64,000 nt of DNA, from the NCBI GenBank assembly GCA_016211105.1, contig JACQSX010000016.1:248001-312000 (forward strand), given 5' to 3'. Source of the stretch: Acidobacteriota bacterium (GTDB lineage: Bacteria > Acidobacteriota > UBA6911 > JACQSX01). Below, piece by piece: positions 35,718 through 44,514 of the stretch. A model generated the notes under the pieces. That model searched no databases. It was not told where the DNA came from and worked only from the letters and a program-made list of their open reading frames with translations. Numbering within the stretch: the first letter of the stretch is position 1; every line of letters begins with the position of its first letter. The position numbers and the translations under genes were made by a program.

Positions 35718-37115
35718 ATGCGTGAAGTTGATCTGATTGTGTCGAACGCTGACTGGCTCATCACGCTTGACGACCAGCGTCAGATTTATCGAGATGGCGC
35801 AGTAGCGGTAGCCGGCAATACGATTGTAGAGGTCGGCAAGTCAAACGCCATTCTGTCCCGTTACCAGTCAAAAAAGAGGGTTTCAGCCAGGCGCGCTGTG
35901 GTTATCCCGGGATTCGTGGATGGGCACCTGCATTCGTCCTTCCAGATGAGCCGCGGCTTGGCTGACGAGGTTGGGAGCCAGCAATTCCTCTTTGAACGGA
36001 TGTATCCCTACGAGGCTGCCTTGTCCGCCGATGACAGCTATCTCAGTTCGCTGTTGTGCACGGTCAACTGCATCCGGCACGGCGTGACATGCTTTATTGA
36101 TCCGGGGAACTACCACCCGGAACAGACGGTGAAGGCCATCGCCGAGACGGGAATTCGCGCGATTGTCGCGAAAAGCAGCATGGACATTGCCAAGTCAGCC
36201 TTCGGTACGCTTCCGCCCCGCTTCCAAGAGACCACGGAATCTGCTTTGGCCACCGGTCTTCAGGTGATAAAGGATTTCCACAACATTCATAATGGACGCA
36301 TTCGAGCATCCCTTTCCTTCCGGGGGGTGAACAACTGCACCGATGAGCTTATCCGGAGCATGAAGCAACATGCAGATGAGTCCGGAGTATTGGTGCAAGC
36401 GCACGCCTGCTTTGCGAAGGAGACTCGGGATGCCTCGTTGCGCCAGCACAGGCTGCCCGAAATCGAGCGCCTCCATGCGATTGGAGCTTTGGGCCCGAAT
36501 GTGCTACTCATCCACTGCGGCTGGCTGAGTCCTAAAGAAGTGGTGCTGCTTCGGGAGTTTGACGTCAAGGTGGTTGCCTGCGCCAGTTCAAGCATGCACA
36601 ACGCCTATGGCAATATCCTTATGGGGTCAATTCCAGAGCTCCTGGAAATGGGAGTCTCCGTATCTGTAGGTTCAGACCATGCTTGCTCTGGCATTGTTGA
36701 TCTCACGACGGAAATGTTTGTCCTGAGCACGGCCTACAAGGAGGTTCGACTCGACCCGGCCGTTATGCCTCCGGAGAAAGTACTGGAGATGGCAACGCGG
36801 AATGGCGCGGCTTGCGCTCTGTGGAAGGATGAGATCGGCTCCCTGGAGGCGGGCAAGAAAGCCGACATTGCGATCTTTGGAATCAATAACCCCGATTGGC
36901 TGCCGTTGTATAATCCCATCTCCAACCTGATCTATGCAGCGCCAGGGAATACGGCTCGCACCGTGATCGTGGACGGCTCGGTGATCATGGAAGAGGGGCG
37001 CGTACAGACCGTCGATGAGGAAGCGCTTTACAAAGAGGTCCTCGAACGCCAGGAACACATCTTGGAAGTAACGGGACTGGCTAAGTCGGTCTTGCCTAAA
37101 TGGCCTACAGCCTGA
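35718..37115 (+). CDS. Amidohydrolase, MtaD/SsnA/TrzN-like deaminase
   Basis: Metal-dependent hydrolase of 465 aa with the composite-barrel layout: a beta-sandwich N-terminus (VDLIVSNADWLITLDDQRQI), VIPGFVDGHLHSSFQMSRGL carrying the HxH metal ligands, VQAHACFA and LLIHCGWLSPKE histidines, and GSDHACSGIVDL with the metal Asp. The C-terminal IGSLEAGKKADIAIFGI is universal in the group. Most relatives deaminate or hydrolyse purine- or triazine-like rings (S-adenosylhomocysteine, methylthioadenosine, guanine, atrazine). The exact substrate is not readable. An ideal AAGGAGG lies 8 bases before ATG 35718. Lies 159 bases after acdB; co-transcription is possible. Confidence 0.82.
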   Translation: MREVDLIVSNADWLITLDDQRQIYRDGAVAVAGNTIVEVGKSNAILSRYQSKKRVSARRAVVIPGFVDGHLHSSFQMSRGLADEVGSQQFLFERMYPYEAALSADDSYLSSLLCTVNCIRHGVTCFIDPGNYHPEQTVKAIAETGIRAIVAKSSMDIAKSAFGTLPPRFQETTESALATGLQVIKDFHNIHNGRIRASLSFRGVNNCTDELIRSMKQHADESGVLVQAHACFAKETRDASLRQHRLPEIERLHAIGALGPNVLLIHCGWLSPKEVVLLREFDVKVVACASSSMHNAYGNILMGSIPELLEMGVSVSVGSDHACSGIVDLTTEMFVLSTAYKEVRLDPAVMPPEKVLEMATRNGAACALWKDEIGSLEAGKKADIAIFGINNPDWLPLYNPISNLIYAAPGNTARTVIVDGSVIMEEGRVQTVDEEALYKEVLERQEHILEVTGLAKSVLPKWPTA

Positions 37116-37419
37116 AAGGAGAATACCCCGGCAAGAAACATCGATTTCTCCCCCGGCGTTGCTGACATTTCGGAACATGGGTTCATTTCGCGAACTCTCC
37201 CTGCCCGCCGAAGTTGATGCGAAGATTCTGTTTGAAAACACCCATTCGCTGTTCGAAGATTAAATAAGAAGTTCTGAAGGGAACGGGCACGATGCTGGAA
37301 ATTTTTGCCTTTAAGCCGTCATTTCCCCTTGTTGACGTCCTTGGATGGAGCCGTCAACGAGGAGCGGTTGGCGATCGGGGAAAACCGATGGCTGAGTGTT
37401 TTATCATCGAGGTTGAACG
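37116..37419. other. Intergenic region between the amidohydrolase and thyX
   Basis: 304 bases. Contains a perfect inverted repeat GTTGACG/CGTCAAC (37331-37337 and 37352-37358, 14-base loop) about 60 bases before thyX, which could be an operator. A 28-codon open stretch from ATG 37177 (MGSFRELSLPAEVDAK) has no ribosome site. Nothing else seen. Confidence 0.4.
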
Positions 37420-38946
37420 TTGCCTGAGCAGTTAACGCCGCGCGTCACCTTGCGAAATTATTTTCAGCGCCCCTACGACTCGGCGATTGCCGCCGCGCGC
37501 ACATGTTATTCTCCCCGGATCGTCGCAGCCGCTGAGATCACCGAAAAACAGCGCGAGTCGATTGGAAAGGTAACGTTTGACGGGGGACACCACACCGTTT
37601 TCCAGCACCCACATTTCGAGTTTGGCCTGGAGAACGTGTCGCGCCAGTTTGTGTGGAATTTCTTGCACAACCATCCCTTTTATAACTCTGAACAGACCAG
37701 CCAGCGCTATGTGCGCATGGATGAAATCAAAGTTTTTGTGCCACCGCTTGAGAAGGGTTTGCGATGGAAATATGAAGAGTGCGTCCGCTTTCAGTGGGAG
37801 TGTTATCACAAGTTGGCGGCGCTGCTGAAGGCCGATGCGTACCAGATTCTGGGAGATATCTGGCACTTGGACACGCACCCCCACGAACAAAAGCGGAAAA
37901 AAGTGGAGCGAGATTGCGAAAAGAAGGCGATCGAAACGGCCCGATATGTGATTCCGGTAGCCGCGATGACCAGTATGGTGCACACCGTGTCCGGTATCGT
38001 ACTGCACCGATTGAGCCGGCTCAGGAATTCTGGAGATACTCCGTACGAAACGGCTTTGGTGATTGGAGAGATGGTGCGGCGGGTTCAAGAAGTGGATCCT
38101 TCCTTTTTTGAGCGGATCGGGGACGCTTCGATGGAAGAAGAGGAAATCCCAGAATTCCATTTTCAGCGATGTGAGGATGCTTACGCCAAGGATTTCGATG
38201 CCAGGTTGGAAGGGTTGACTTCGAAGCTCGTTGATTGCTCGCAAGCTGCCGAAACCGTAGTAGCGGACGCATTGCGCGCCGCCCTAGGCAAAACCCGGAC
38301 GGCAATGTCTGACGATGAGGCAATTGAATGGATTCTGAATCCGCGTAAGAATCCTTATCGCCTTGATAAACTGAACGTCTCTTTTCACGCTCCGCTCATG
38401 AAGCCGCTGCATCATGCTTTTTATACTTTCATCAAGAAAATCAGCCATACTGCCGACAGTCAGGACCAAAGGCACCGTATGGTTCCAGCATCACGACCCG
38501 TAATGTTGTTGACGGACTCACGGGATCCCGATTACGTAACTCCGGAAATCATAAGGCGGAACCCTGTGGCGCAGTCGATTTATCAGCAAGCAATGGAAAG
38601 GGCGTGGAAAACAAAAAATGATCTGGTGGATGCAGGCATTCCACGGCAATTTGCGCTTTATGTCCTGCCCAATGCGTTGTGCGTGCGCATGACAGAATCG
38701 TCTTCACTCTTGTACTTGTTGCATAAATGGGTAATGCGAACGTGCCTGAACGCGCAGTGGGAGATTTATCAGGCCTCGATGGAAGAGCTAGGACAGGTAA
38801 GAGAGGTCCATCCCCGACTGGTGCGCCACATTGGGCCGCCGTGCTCCTTTCGGGCAGGGGTAGCGGCGCCCATTTGCACCGAGGGAACCCACTTCTGTGG
38901 CATTCCCGTTTGGAAATTGTTCCCCCATGTGGAGAGAAGGTTGTGA
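37420..38946 (+). CDS. thyX: Double-domain FAD-dependent thymidylate synthase (ThyX-ThyX)
   Basis: Flavin-dependent conversion of dUMP to dTMP. At 508 aa it is twice the usual ThyX length. Domain 1 (about 1-240) shows RTCYSPR, HHTVFQHPHFEFGLENVSRQ and HPFYNSEQTSQRYV. The last fits the S-x-R half of the ThyX motif, but the leading RHR is replaced by HNH. Domain 2 (about 255-500) has ISHTADSQDQRHRMVPASRP with RHR intact, then PNALCVRMTESSSLLYLLHKW and HPRLVRHIGPPC. Active sites may therefore be shared between the two halves, as between subunits in ordinary ThyX tetramers. TTG start chosen since GAGG is 7-8 bases upstream. No thyA in view. Confidence 0.88.
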   Translation: MPEQLTPRVTLRNYFQRPYDSAIAAARTCYSPRIVAAAEITEKQRESIGKVTFDGGHHTVFQHPHFEFGLENVSRQFVWNFLHNHPFYNSEQTSQRYVRMDEIKVFVPPLEKGLRWKYEECVRFQWECYHKLAALLKADAYQILGDIWHLDTHPHEQKRKKVERDCEKKAIETARYVIPVAAMTSMVHTVSGIVLHRLSRLRNSGDTPYETALVIGEMVRRVQEVDPSFFERIGDASMEEEEIPEFHFQRCEDAYAKDFDARLEGLTSKLVDCSQAAETVVADALRAALGKTRTAMSDDEAIEWILNPRKNPYRLDKLNVSFHAPLMKPLHHAFYTFIKKISHTADSQDQRHRMVPASRPVMLLTDSRDPDYVTPEIIRRNPVAQSIYQQAMERAWKTKNDLVDAGIPRQFALYVLPNALCVRMTESSSLLYLLHKWVMRTCLNAQWEIYQASMEELGQVREVHPRLVRHIGPPCSFRAGVAAPICTEGTHFCGIPVWKLFPHVERRL

Positions 38947-39076
38947 TGCAGTTGTCTCTACGTCGCCGTCCTCGTGTGAGATCATAAGGATGACTGCGGG
39001 CATGTCTTTCGCCATCCCATCCTTCTTTCAGGGTTCTATCGGGATGCTGCAACGGGCTTGAGGCCTTCGACCAGGA

Positions 39077-39400
39077 TTAGACGGTGAAGGATTCGCCGCA
39101 GCCGCAAGTACTCTTTACATTCGGATTATTGAACTTAAAACCGGAGCCGTAAAGGCTTTCTACGTAGTCGATTTCTGTGCCCTCGAGGTAGGTTGAGCTC
39201 AGCGGGTCTAGAAGAACTTTCAGCCCATCCAGCTCCAGCACCTTGTCGTCGTCGTTGCGCTGCTGCTCGAAAGCCATTGAATATTGGAAACCCGAGCATC
39301 CACCGCCAACCACCTGGATACGGAGACCCTCATAAGATTCAGCCTGCTGTGCCAGAATTTCCCTTACCTTTGACAAGGCCGAACCGGTGAAAGTGAGCAT
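39077..39400 (-). CDS. erpA: Iron-sulfur cluster carrier, ErpA/IscA family
   Basis: A-type carrier that passes Fe-S clusters to apoenzymes. 107 aa with all three ligand cysteines: GGGCSGFQYSMAFE (Cys35) and the C-terminal STCGCGESF pair. GIn the middle, GLKVLLDPLSSTYLEGTEID is the family signature. GAAGGAG precedes the ATG. Single gene; clients nearby would include LipA and the AmrS-type radical SAM enzyme. ErpA versus IscA cannot be decided from sequence. Confidence 0.9.
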   Translation of the reverse strand: MLTFTGSALSKVREILAQQAESYEGLRIQVVGGGCSGFQYSMAFEQQRNDDDKVLELDGLKVLLDPLSSTYLEGTEIDYVESLYGSGFKFNNPNVKSTCGCGESFTV

Positions 39401-39502
39401 TTTTTAAGACTCCTTCTTTTATATGTTCCAATCCTAATCTTAGTGGGAAGGCTCTTTGAGTGTCAAACTTTTAACTGAATGGCAAGGCTCGTGGAAGGAC
39501 GC

Positions 39503-40018
39503 TTACGCCTGTTTGGCAGCCAGGTCGCCGAGGATCGGGAGGCGGAACATTTCATTGGAATAGGCCTTGTACATTAGAAATATCCAGACGAATAAAAGTC
39601 CCAATGTTACCAAAGATAAGAATATTTGACCGATGAAATCCAAGCTCGGAGGGAAAATGGCCCCCATGATTAGGGCGACGACGCTTGCTACGACCTCCGT
39701 GACGACCCAGGCGATGAAAAAGAAGATTGATTGGAAGGCGTGAAAACGAACGAATTTGTCTCTGTTATAAGGTTCGATCAGGAGGAATAAAATGCCGGTC
39801 ACGAACCATAGGAGGTAGCATAGGAAACCTGCCACGTTGCGCTGCAAATCGGCGGTTGGACTCCCGGGAGTAGTGGAAGCTTGGGCGCCAGAAGCTGGTT
39901 TTTCTCTTCCGCCGTTTGGTGGTAGCGTGGTAGCCGCCACTGCAGCACCACAGACGGGGCAGAAGTTGCAAGTCTCGTCGATTGAGGCGCCACATCGTAC
40001 GCAAGTCTTTGAAGCCAT
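39503..40018 (-). CDS. Zinc-ribbon plus DUF4870-like membrane protein
   Basis: 171 aa. N-terminal double-CxxC zinc ribbon (KTCVRCGASIDETCNFCPVC), a Pro/Ala/Ser/Thr-rich linker, then a DUF4870-like part with three membrane helices (NVAGFLCYLLWFVTGILFLL; HAFQSIFFFIAWVVTEVVAS; LSLVTLGLLFVWIFLMY). Between the first two helices is EPYNRDKFVRFHAFQS, the DUF4870 mark. Function unknown. Start at ATG 40018 with AAGGAGG 4-5 bases upstream; the frame continues upstream but without support. Confidence 0.8.
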   Translation of the reverse strand: MASKTCVRCGASIDETCNFCPVCGAAVAATTLPPNGGREKPASGAQASTTPGSPTADLQRNVAGFLCYLLWFVTGILFLLIEPYNRDKFVRFHAFQSIFFFIAWVVTEVVASVVALIMGAIFPPSLDFIGQIFLSLVTLGLLFVWIFLMYKAYSNEMFRLPILGDLAAKQA

Positions 40019-40211
40019 CCATTCCTCCTTCAAAAATCCGCTCGTGACTGAGAGTCGCGGAAAAACCGGTCGGAAAAACACTGCTCGTAGACAGGCCATC
40101 GACGCAAAGACGCTACGATTCTCTTGAACCGGTTACGGTAAATCAAGTGAAAATGTGGCGATCGATTTTCCGACACCGGCACTTTGTGTGGTGGGTTATC
40201 ATTTTGAACGG

Positions 40212-40877
40212 ATGTCGCTACTTTACGGCAAGCGGATTGCAGAACCGGAAGTGATGAATGAGACGATGGAAGTGGAGGCGTACACCGCAGCGGCGGCGGC
40301 GGAACACTTGGACAGGTTAGATTCCGCCTGCGCCGCTGCAATTATCAACATGGGCGCACGTCCCAACTGGTGGTTGGATGTTGGGTGTGGCCCCGGACGG
40401 ATTGCTTGCAAAGTGCATTCTCTGACTTCGGCGCGGATTGTGGGGATCGATTTGGCGTTCAACATGGTGAAGAAAGCCAAAGAATCAACGCAAGCTTTCG
40501 GTGCAACGAGTCTGTACCTTGTCCAGGCGGACGCTGCGGCGCTCCCGTTCAAGGGCGGCGTCTTCGACCTAGTGTATAGCAATTCGCTCCTGCACCACCT
40601 TTCGCATCCTGTCGGGTTCTTCGAGGAAGCGGTTAGGGTGATGCAAAACCGCGGCAAGTTCTTCCTGCGAGACCTGGTGAGACCGCTGCGTTGGAAGTTG
40701 CGCAAACATATCAATTTCCACGGGCGCAACTATTTAGGGTCTATGCGACAGCTTTTCGAAGCTTCGGTGCGTGCGGCGTACACGATCGACGAAACCCGGC
40801 GGATCCTGCGAACCACGCCTTTGCTCGATGGCTACGTTTCCAGGGAAGACGGTTCTTATCTGATTATCCGCCGATGA
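40212..40877 (+). CDS. Class I SAM-dependent methyltransferase
   Basis: 221-aa UbiE/Methyltransf_11-type enzyme. Motif I WWLDVGCGPGRIACKV, acidic SAM ribose-binding position in IVGIDLAFNMVKKAK, motif II/III LYLVQADAAALPFKGGVFDL and the HH of SLLHHLSHPVGFFEE. Substrate unknown. ATG 40212 (MSLLYGKRIAEPEVMNETME) chosen as start because EPEVM...VEAY is a family-like beginning; the frame is open to a GTG at 40155. Confidence 0.8.
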   Translation: MSLLYGKRIAEPEVMNETMEVEAYTAAAAAEHLDRLDSACAAAIINMGARPNWWLDVGCGPGRIACKVHSLTSARIVGIDLAFNMVKKAKESTQAFGATSLYLVQADAAALPFKGGVFDLVYSNSLLHHLSHPVGFFEEAVRVMQNRGKFFLRDLVRPLRWKLRKHINFHGRNYLGSMRQLFEASVRAAYTIDETRRILRTTPLLDGYVSREDGSYLIIRR

Positions 40878-40933
40878 CAACTTATTTCGATAGGAACCAT
40901 AAAAAGTTGGTCCGATGCTTTCCCAAAGTACGC

Positions 40934-40969
40934 TACAATCCTGAAGAACGCGTTTTCTGAGAACGTTCT
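40934..40969 (+). promoter_or_regulatory. Possible -10 and AGAACGTTCT palindrome upstream of the murBA cluster
   Basis: TACAAT (40934-40939) followed 20 bases later by the perfect 10-base palindrome AGAACGTTCT (40960-40969). No convincing -35 at 16-18 bases. The palindrome would sit just after the transcription start, as operators often do. Confidence 0.3.
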
Positions 40970-41104
40970 TCTTTTCACACCTGGTTATTTCGGGACTGGT
41001 TGATGGGTGGATTGCGGGGAGGTAGCGGGCGCGATCAAGAGACGGCGTCGGAAAACGAAGCAGTGTGCAATGGTTCGACATAGACTTCTTGAGGGAGTGA
41101 GGCT

Positions 41105-41287
41105 TTGCCACTTGCAGCGCGGCACGTAGCGAGAAGACAAGAGGCTCGCCGGAGGCTGAAGCGAGGTGTGCTGCGCTTCTTGATGCTGCTTGGGATCATT
41201 TTGGCGGCCGCTTTGGTGTTGAGATTTTTGTTTTCGTTAGCCAACTATGCGTCGCGCTACTATCTGCCGTCAGGAATCGGAATCTGA
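41105..41287 (+). CDS. Small basic single-span membrane protein (hypothetical)
   Basis: 60 aa from TTG 41105 behind GAGGGAGTGAGG. The first 24 residues are rich in Arg and Ala (RHVARRQEARRRLKRGVLRF), followed by a hydrophobic helix (LMLLGIILAAALVLRFLFSL) and a short tail with tyrosines. This is a plausible N-in bitopic membrane peptide, next to murB-murA, but no family is recognised and it could be chance. Confidence 0.35.
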   Translation: MPLAARHVARRQEARRRLKRGVLRFLMLLGIILAAALVLRFLFSLANYASRYYLPSGIGI

Positions 41288-41454
41288 ACCATACTTGAGA
41301 AAGGCAAAGCAATAGGCCTTCCGGATATTTGCCACAAACGTAACAGCAATCGTGAGACACGACTTCTAGAGCCTTGTGGAACCTCCCGGCTCGCACCTCC
41401 TTGATTTATTCCGGGCTGGGTTTCCGCGGTTGCTTCGCGGTCGTTCTAGATTCG

Positions 41455-42447
41455 ATGAGCTTTAATCCCAAACCGAACTTCAACCTCTCTGACTTCACAA
41501 CTTTTGGCATTGGTGGGCTCGCACGCTGGGTCGCAGAAATCCAGTTGGTTGCAGACCTTGTTGGTGCTTGGAACTGGGCGAGGGACAGGCGAATCCGTGT
41601 CCTATTTGTAGGGGAGGGGAGCAACATCCTCTTCTCCGATGAAGGGTTCGATGGGCTGGTTTTGATCAATCAAATCAGAGGAATCCAAAGGGCGGAGGCG
41701 CCGCCTCGGGTCGGCGATTCTTCCACTCCTGTGTGCTCAGAGAGTGAGGAAGTTCGTGCATATTTGCGAGTCGGGGGAGGCGTTAATTTAATGAGCCTAA
41801 TCCGATGGTGCAACAACCAGAGTTTGGCGGGACTGGAAAAAATGTACGGCATTCCAGGTACCGTTGCGGGCGCCGTGGTCGGCAACGCCGGTGCTTATGG
41901 CCAGGAGATCCGGGAGGTGGTCGCAGAGGTGACCGTCTGGGACGGGAAAGCAATACGAGTTCTCACACATCGGCAACTGGACTTGCGTTATCGACACAGC
42001 ATCTTGAAGGAAAACCGACATTGGTTTCTGGTGGAGTGCTTGCTCCGAATGCGACAATCGGGAGAAAATTTGCAACAAGTGTCGGATGCGATACAGGAGA
42101 TCAGGATGGTGAAGTATCCCTGTGGGATAAAGTGTCCGGGGAGCTTCTTCAAAAACGTCGAGGTTGTGACATTGCTGCCGGATATTTTGGATCGAATACC
42201 GCCGGAGTTTGTAATGCATGGGAAGATACCCGCGGGTCGGCTGTTGGAAGCAGTAGGGGCTTGCGGCGCGCGCTGCGGGCAAGCCATGATAGCCTCTTAT
42301 CATGGGAATTTGTTTGTCAACATGGGTGGCGCATGCAGTCGAGACGTCTTAAAGTTGGCCACCGAATTTGGCAACCGTGTGTATAAAACGTTTGGCATCC
42401 GATTGGAGCCGGAAGTATTCATTGTGGACGGTCAGTCCTTCGAGTAA
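41455..42447 (+). CDS. murB: UDP-N-acetylmuramate dehydrogenase
   Basis: FAD/NADPH enzyme reducing UDP-GlcNAc-enolpyruvate to UDP-MurNAc in peptidoglycan synthesis. Seen: FTTFGIGGLARW, FVGEGSNILFSDEGFDGLVL, LEKMYGIPGTVAGAVVGNAG (FAD binding), YRHSILKENRHWFLVECLLR, CPGSFFKNV with the active-site Ser, and a C-terminal Glu in RLEPEVFIVDG. 330 aa from ATG 41455; the region before it is non-coding and holds a CCGCG/CGCGG hairpin at 41424-41440. Immediately followed by murA, so the two consecutive steps are paired. Confidence 0.93.
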   Translation: MSFNPKPNFNLSDFTTFGIGGLARWVAEIQLVADLVGAWNWARDRRIRVLFVGEGSNILFSDEGFDGLVLINQIRGIQRAEAPPRVGDSSTPVCSESEEVRAYLRVGGGVNLMSLIRWCNNQSLAGLEKMYGIPGTVAGAVVGNAGAYGQEIREVVAEVTVWDGKAIRVLTHRQLDLRYRHSILKENRHWFLVECLLRMRQSGENLQQVSDAIQEIRMVKYPCGIKCPGSFFKNVEVVTLLPDILDRIPPEFVMHGKIPAGRLLEAVGACGARCGQAMIASYHGNLFVNMGGACSRDVLKLATEFGNRVYKTFGIRLEPEVFIVDGQSFE

Positions 42448-42486
42448 AGGCAGCTTACTACGACCCGGATCGACCAGATTTAGTTT

Positions 42487-43743
42487 ATGCGTACTCTAAT
42501 CATTGAAGGTGGAAGACAACTCAGTGGGATTTATCCCGTGCAGGGCAACAAGAACGCTGCATTACCTATCATGGCTGCGACTCTTCTGGCGCGAAAAACG
42601 GTGTGTCTTCGCAATGTGCCCCGTATCTGGGACGTAGAGAGCATGCTGGGCCTCCTTCGCTCACAAGGGGCTGTTGCCGACTGGCAGGGAGAGGAACTGC
42701 ATATTGATCCCACCCACCTCTCGTTCGCGTCCCTCCCGCAGCCACTGGTGGAACAACTCCGTGGCGCCATTTTATTGACGGCGCCGCTTGCGGCACACAC
42801 GGATTTTGTCGAATCAAATTTTCCTGGTGGCTGTCCTATTGGAGCTCGCACGTTTGACACCCACTGGGATGTATTCCGAGCGGCGGGTTTCGATGTCGAA
42901 GATGATGGTCGTTATTTTCAGATTCGACGGCAGAAGCGGGTTTCCCATCCTGAAGTTTACCTGGCAGAGTCTTCCGTCACCGCTACAGAGAATGCATTGA
43001 TCCTTTTCAGCGCGCTCGGGGGCGGGACAATACACAATCCAGCCAGAGAACCACATGTGCGGGCGCTGGTGGAGTTTTTGAGGCTGCTCGGGGCAAGCAT
43101 TGAGCGAGGGCCCGACATGGTCAGAGTGATTCGTGGAGTCGATCCCCCGGAATGCGACGTCAGATTTGAGATCCAGCCAGACTTCATCGACGCTGGAACC
43201 CTCTCCATTGCCGCCGGCGCGACGGGTGGAAAAATCGTGCTGGGAAACGTATGCCGTCGGGATCTGATGGGAATCGAGCACGTGTTGAGACAGTACGGCG
43301 TAAACTGGGACTGGAAAGATGAAAACAACGTCGAGGTCCAGACCGCGTCGATCAAAAACCCACGTCGGGTCGTGGTTGGTCTCTGGCCGGGTTTTCCTAC
43401 GGATCTGTCAAGTCTAGCGATCGTGCTGTCGACTCAAGGAGAGGGAAGCACGCTGGTCCATGATTGGATGTATGAATCCAGAATGTTCTTCATTGACAAA
43501 CTTGCCCGTATGGGGGCTCGTGTGATCTTGTGTGATCCACACCGCGTTGTCGTCCAGGGTCCGACTCCCCTGCGGGCGACTACGCTGGAGTCTCCGGACA
43601 TTCGCGCCGGCATGGCGCTCATCGTGGCAGGTTTGGTGGCGCGGGGCCAGACACGGATCGAGCATGCAGAGGTGGTATTTCGCGGCTACGAGTGGATTGT
43701 TGAGAGACTCAGTGGATTAGGAGCTTATATCCGCGAACCGTGA
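42487..43743 (+). CDS. murA: UDP-N-acetylglucosamine 1-carboxyvinyltransferase
   Basis: First committed step of peptidoglycan synthesis. EPSP-synthase-like fold, 418 aa. Lys of QGNKNAALPIMAATLL, the fosfomycin-target Cys in FPGGCPIGARTFDTHWDVFR, PDFIDAGTLSIAAGATGG, LWPGFPTDLSSLAIVLSTQG and the C-terminal AEVVFRGYEWIVERLSGLGA are all present, so the enzyme should be active and fosfomycin-sensitive. Starts 40 bases after murB on the same strand. It departs from the usual sequence in several loops (WMYESRMFFIDKLARMG), so it may be one of two MurA paralogues in the genome. Confidence 0.92.
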   Translation: MRTLIIEGGRQLSGIYPVQGNKNAALPIMAATLLARKTVCLRNVPRIWDVESMLGLLRSQGAVADWQGEELHIDPTHLSFASLPQPLVEQLRGAILLTAPLAAHTDFVESNFPGGCPIGARTFDTHWDVFRAAGFDVEDDGRYFQIRRQKRVSHPEVYLAESSVTATENALILFSALGGGTIHNPAREPHVRALVEFLRLLGASIERGPDMVRVIRGVDPPECDVRFEIQPDFIDAGTLSIAAGATGGKIVLGNVCRRDLMGIEHVLRQYGVNWDWKDENNVEVQTASIKNPRRVVVGLWPGFPTDLSSLAIVLSTQGEGSTLVHDWMYESRMFFIDKLARMGARVILCDPHRVVVQGPTPLRATTLESPDIRAGMALIVAGLVARGQTRIEHAEVVFRGYEWIVERLSGLGAYIREP

Positions 43744-43760
43744 CCATGGGGAATCACAAG

Positions 43761-44222
43761 TCACCGCTTTTGACGAAAAAATTCCTGCAGCAAAGCGGTA
43801 GCTTCTTTATCTAAGAAACCTCCGCAAGCGATGACCCGGTGATTTAGCTGTGGGATTTCCAGCAAACGCTGCGTGGATTCGATTGCACCCCCTTTGGGGT
43901 CTGCCGCGCCGTAGAACAGGCGCCGGATTCGCGCATGGACCATTGCACCCGCGCACATGGCGCAAGATTCGAGCGTGACATAGAGGTCGCAGTCAACCAG
44001 CCGGTAGTTGCCCAGCGCCCGTGCCGCCTCCCGCATGGCGATCATTTCAGCGTGAGCCGTGGGATCCAGTCTGGTGGAGACGCTGTTGTGCCCCCGTCCG
44101 ACGATCTTCCCCATGAAGACAACCACTGAGCCGACTGGAACTTCGTCCTCAAGGTCTGCCCGCTCCGCCTCAAGCAGGGCCTCTCTCATGAATCGAATTT
44201 CGTAAAAATCGAGTTCATTCAT
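43761..44222 (-). CDS. tadA: tRNA-specific adenosine deaminase
   Basis: Deaminates A34 to inosine in tRNA-Arg. 153 aa with the zinc deaminase motifs TAHAEMIAMREAARALG (His and catalytic Glu) and VTLESCAMCAGAMVHARIRR (CxxC); the usual Pro before the first Cys is Ser here. YGAADPKGGAIES follows as in TadA. Start at ATG 44222 (MNELDFYEIRFMREALLEA); the open frame runs further upstream without coding pattern. Confidence 0.93.
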   Translation of the reverse strand: MNELDFYEIRFMREALLEAERADLEDEVPVGSVVVFMGKIVGRGHNSVSTRLDPTAHAEMIAMREAARALGNYRLVDCDLYVTLESCAMCAGAMVHARIRRLFYGAADPKGGAIESTQRLLEIPQLNHRVIACGGFLDKEATALLQEFFRQKR

Positions 44223-44427
44223 TGTCTGCCACACAGATTTTAAAAAAATGTTGCAGCGGTGATGAAGTCTTTTCTGTTGTACACTGTGAACCTTGGAAGC
44301 CGGTAAGGCGCGATATTGCGTGGTGCGGTTCGCGCACGCCGTTTGGTACATTCTACACGGTCCTCGAGGCCAAGAGAGAAAGGGAGCGGAGAACTTCTGT
44401 GTCAAAAAGGAGTAAAATATAAAGATC

Positions 44428-44514
44428 GTGGTGTCTGAAACGATCGGGCCCGGCCGGCAAGTTGAAGCTCTGATTCATTCAGGTATGCCAAATTGCGGGT
44501 GGGCGGATGAATAA
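44428..44514 (+). CDS. Possible 28-codon leader peptide overlapping the radical SAM gene
   Basis: GTG-initiated frame whose TAA stop shares its last A with the following ATG (TAATG). The peptide reads MVSETIGPGRQVEALIHSG then MPNCGWADE. AAAGGAG lies about 15 bases before the GTG, a little far. Overlap of this type would couple translation of the radical SAM gene to the mini-frame. Could be chance. Confidence 0.3.
   Translation: MVSETIGPGRQVEALIHSGMPNCGWADE

Noticed and set aside
37432..38244. 270-codon minus-strand frame opposite thyX
   Set aside because: Shadow frame; the plus strand carries unmistakable ThyX motifs throughout.
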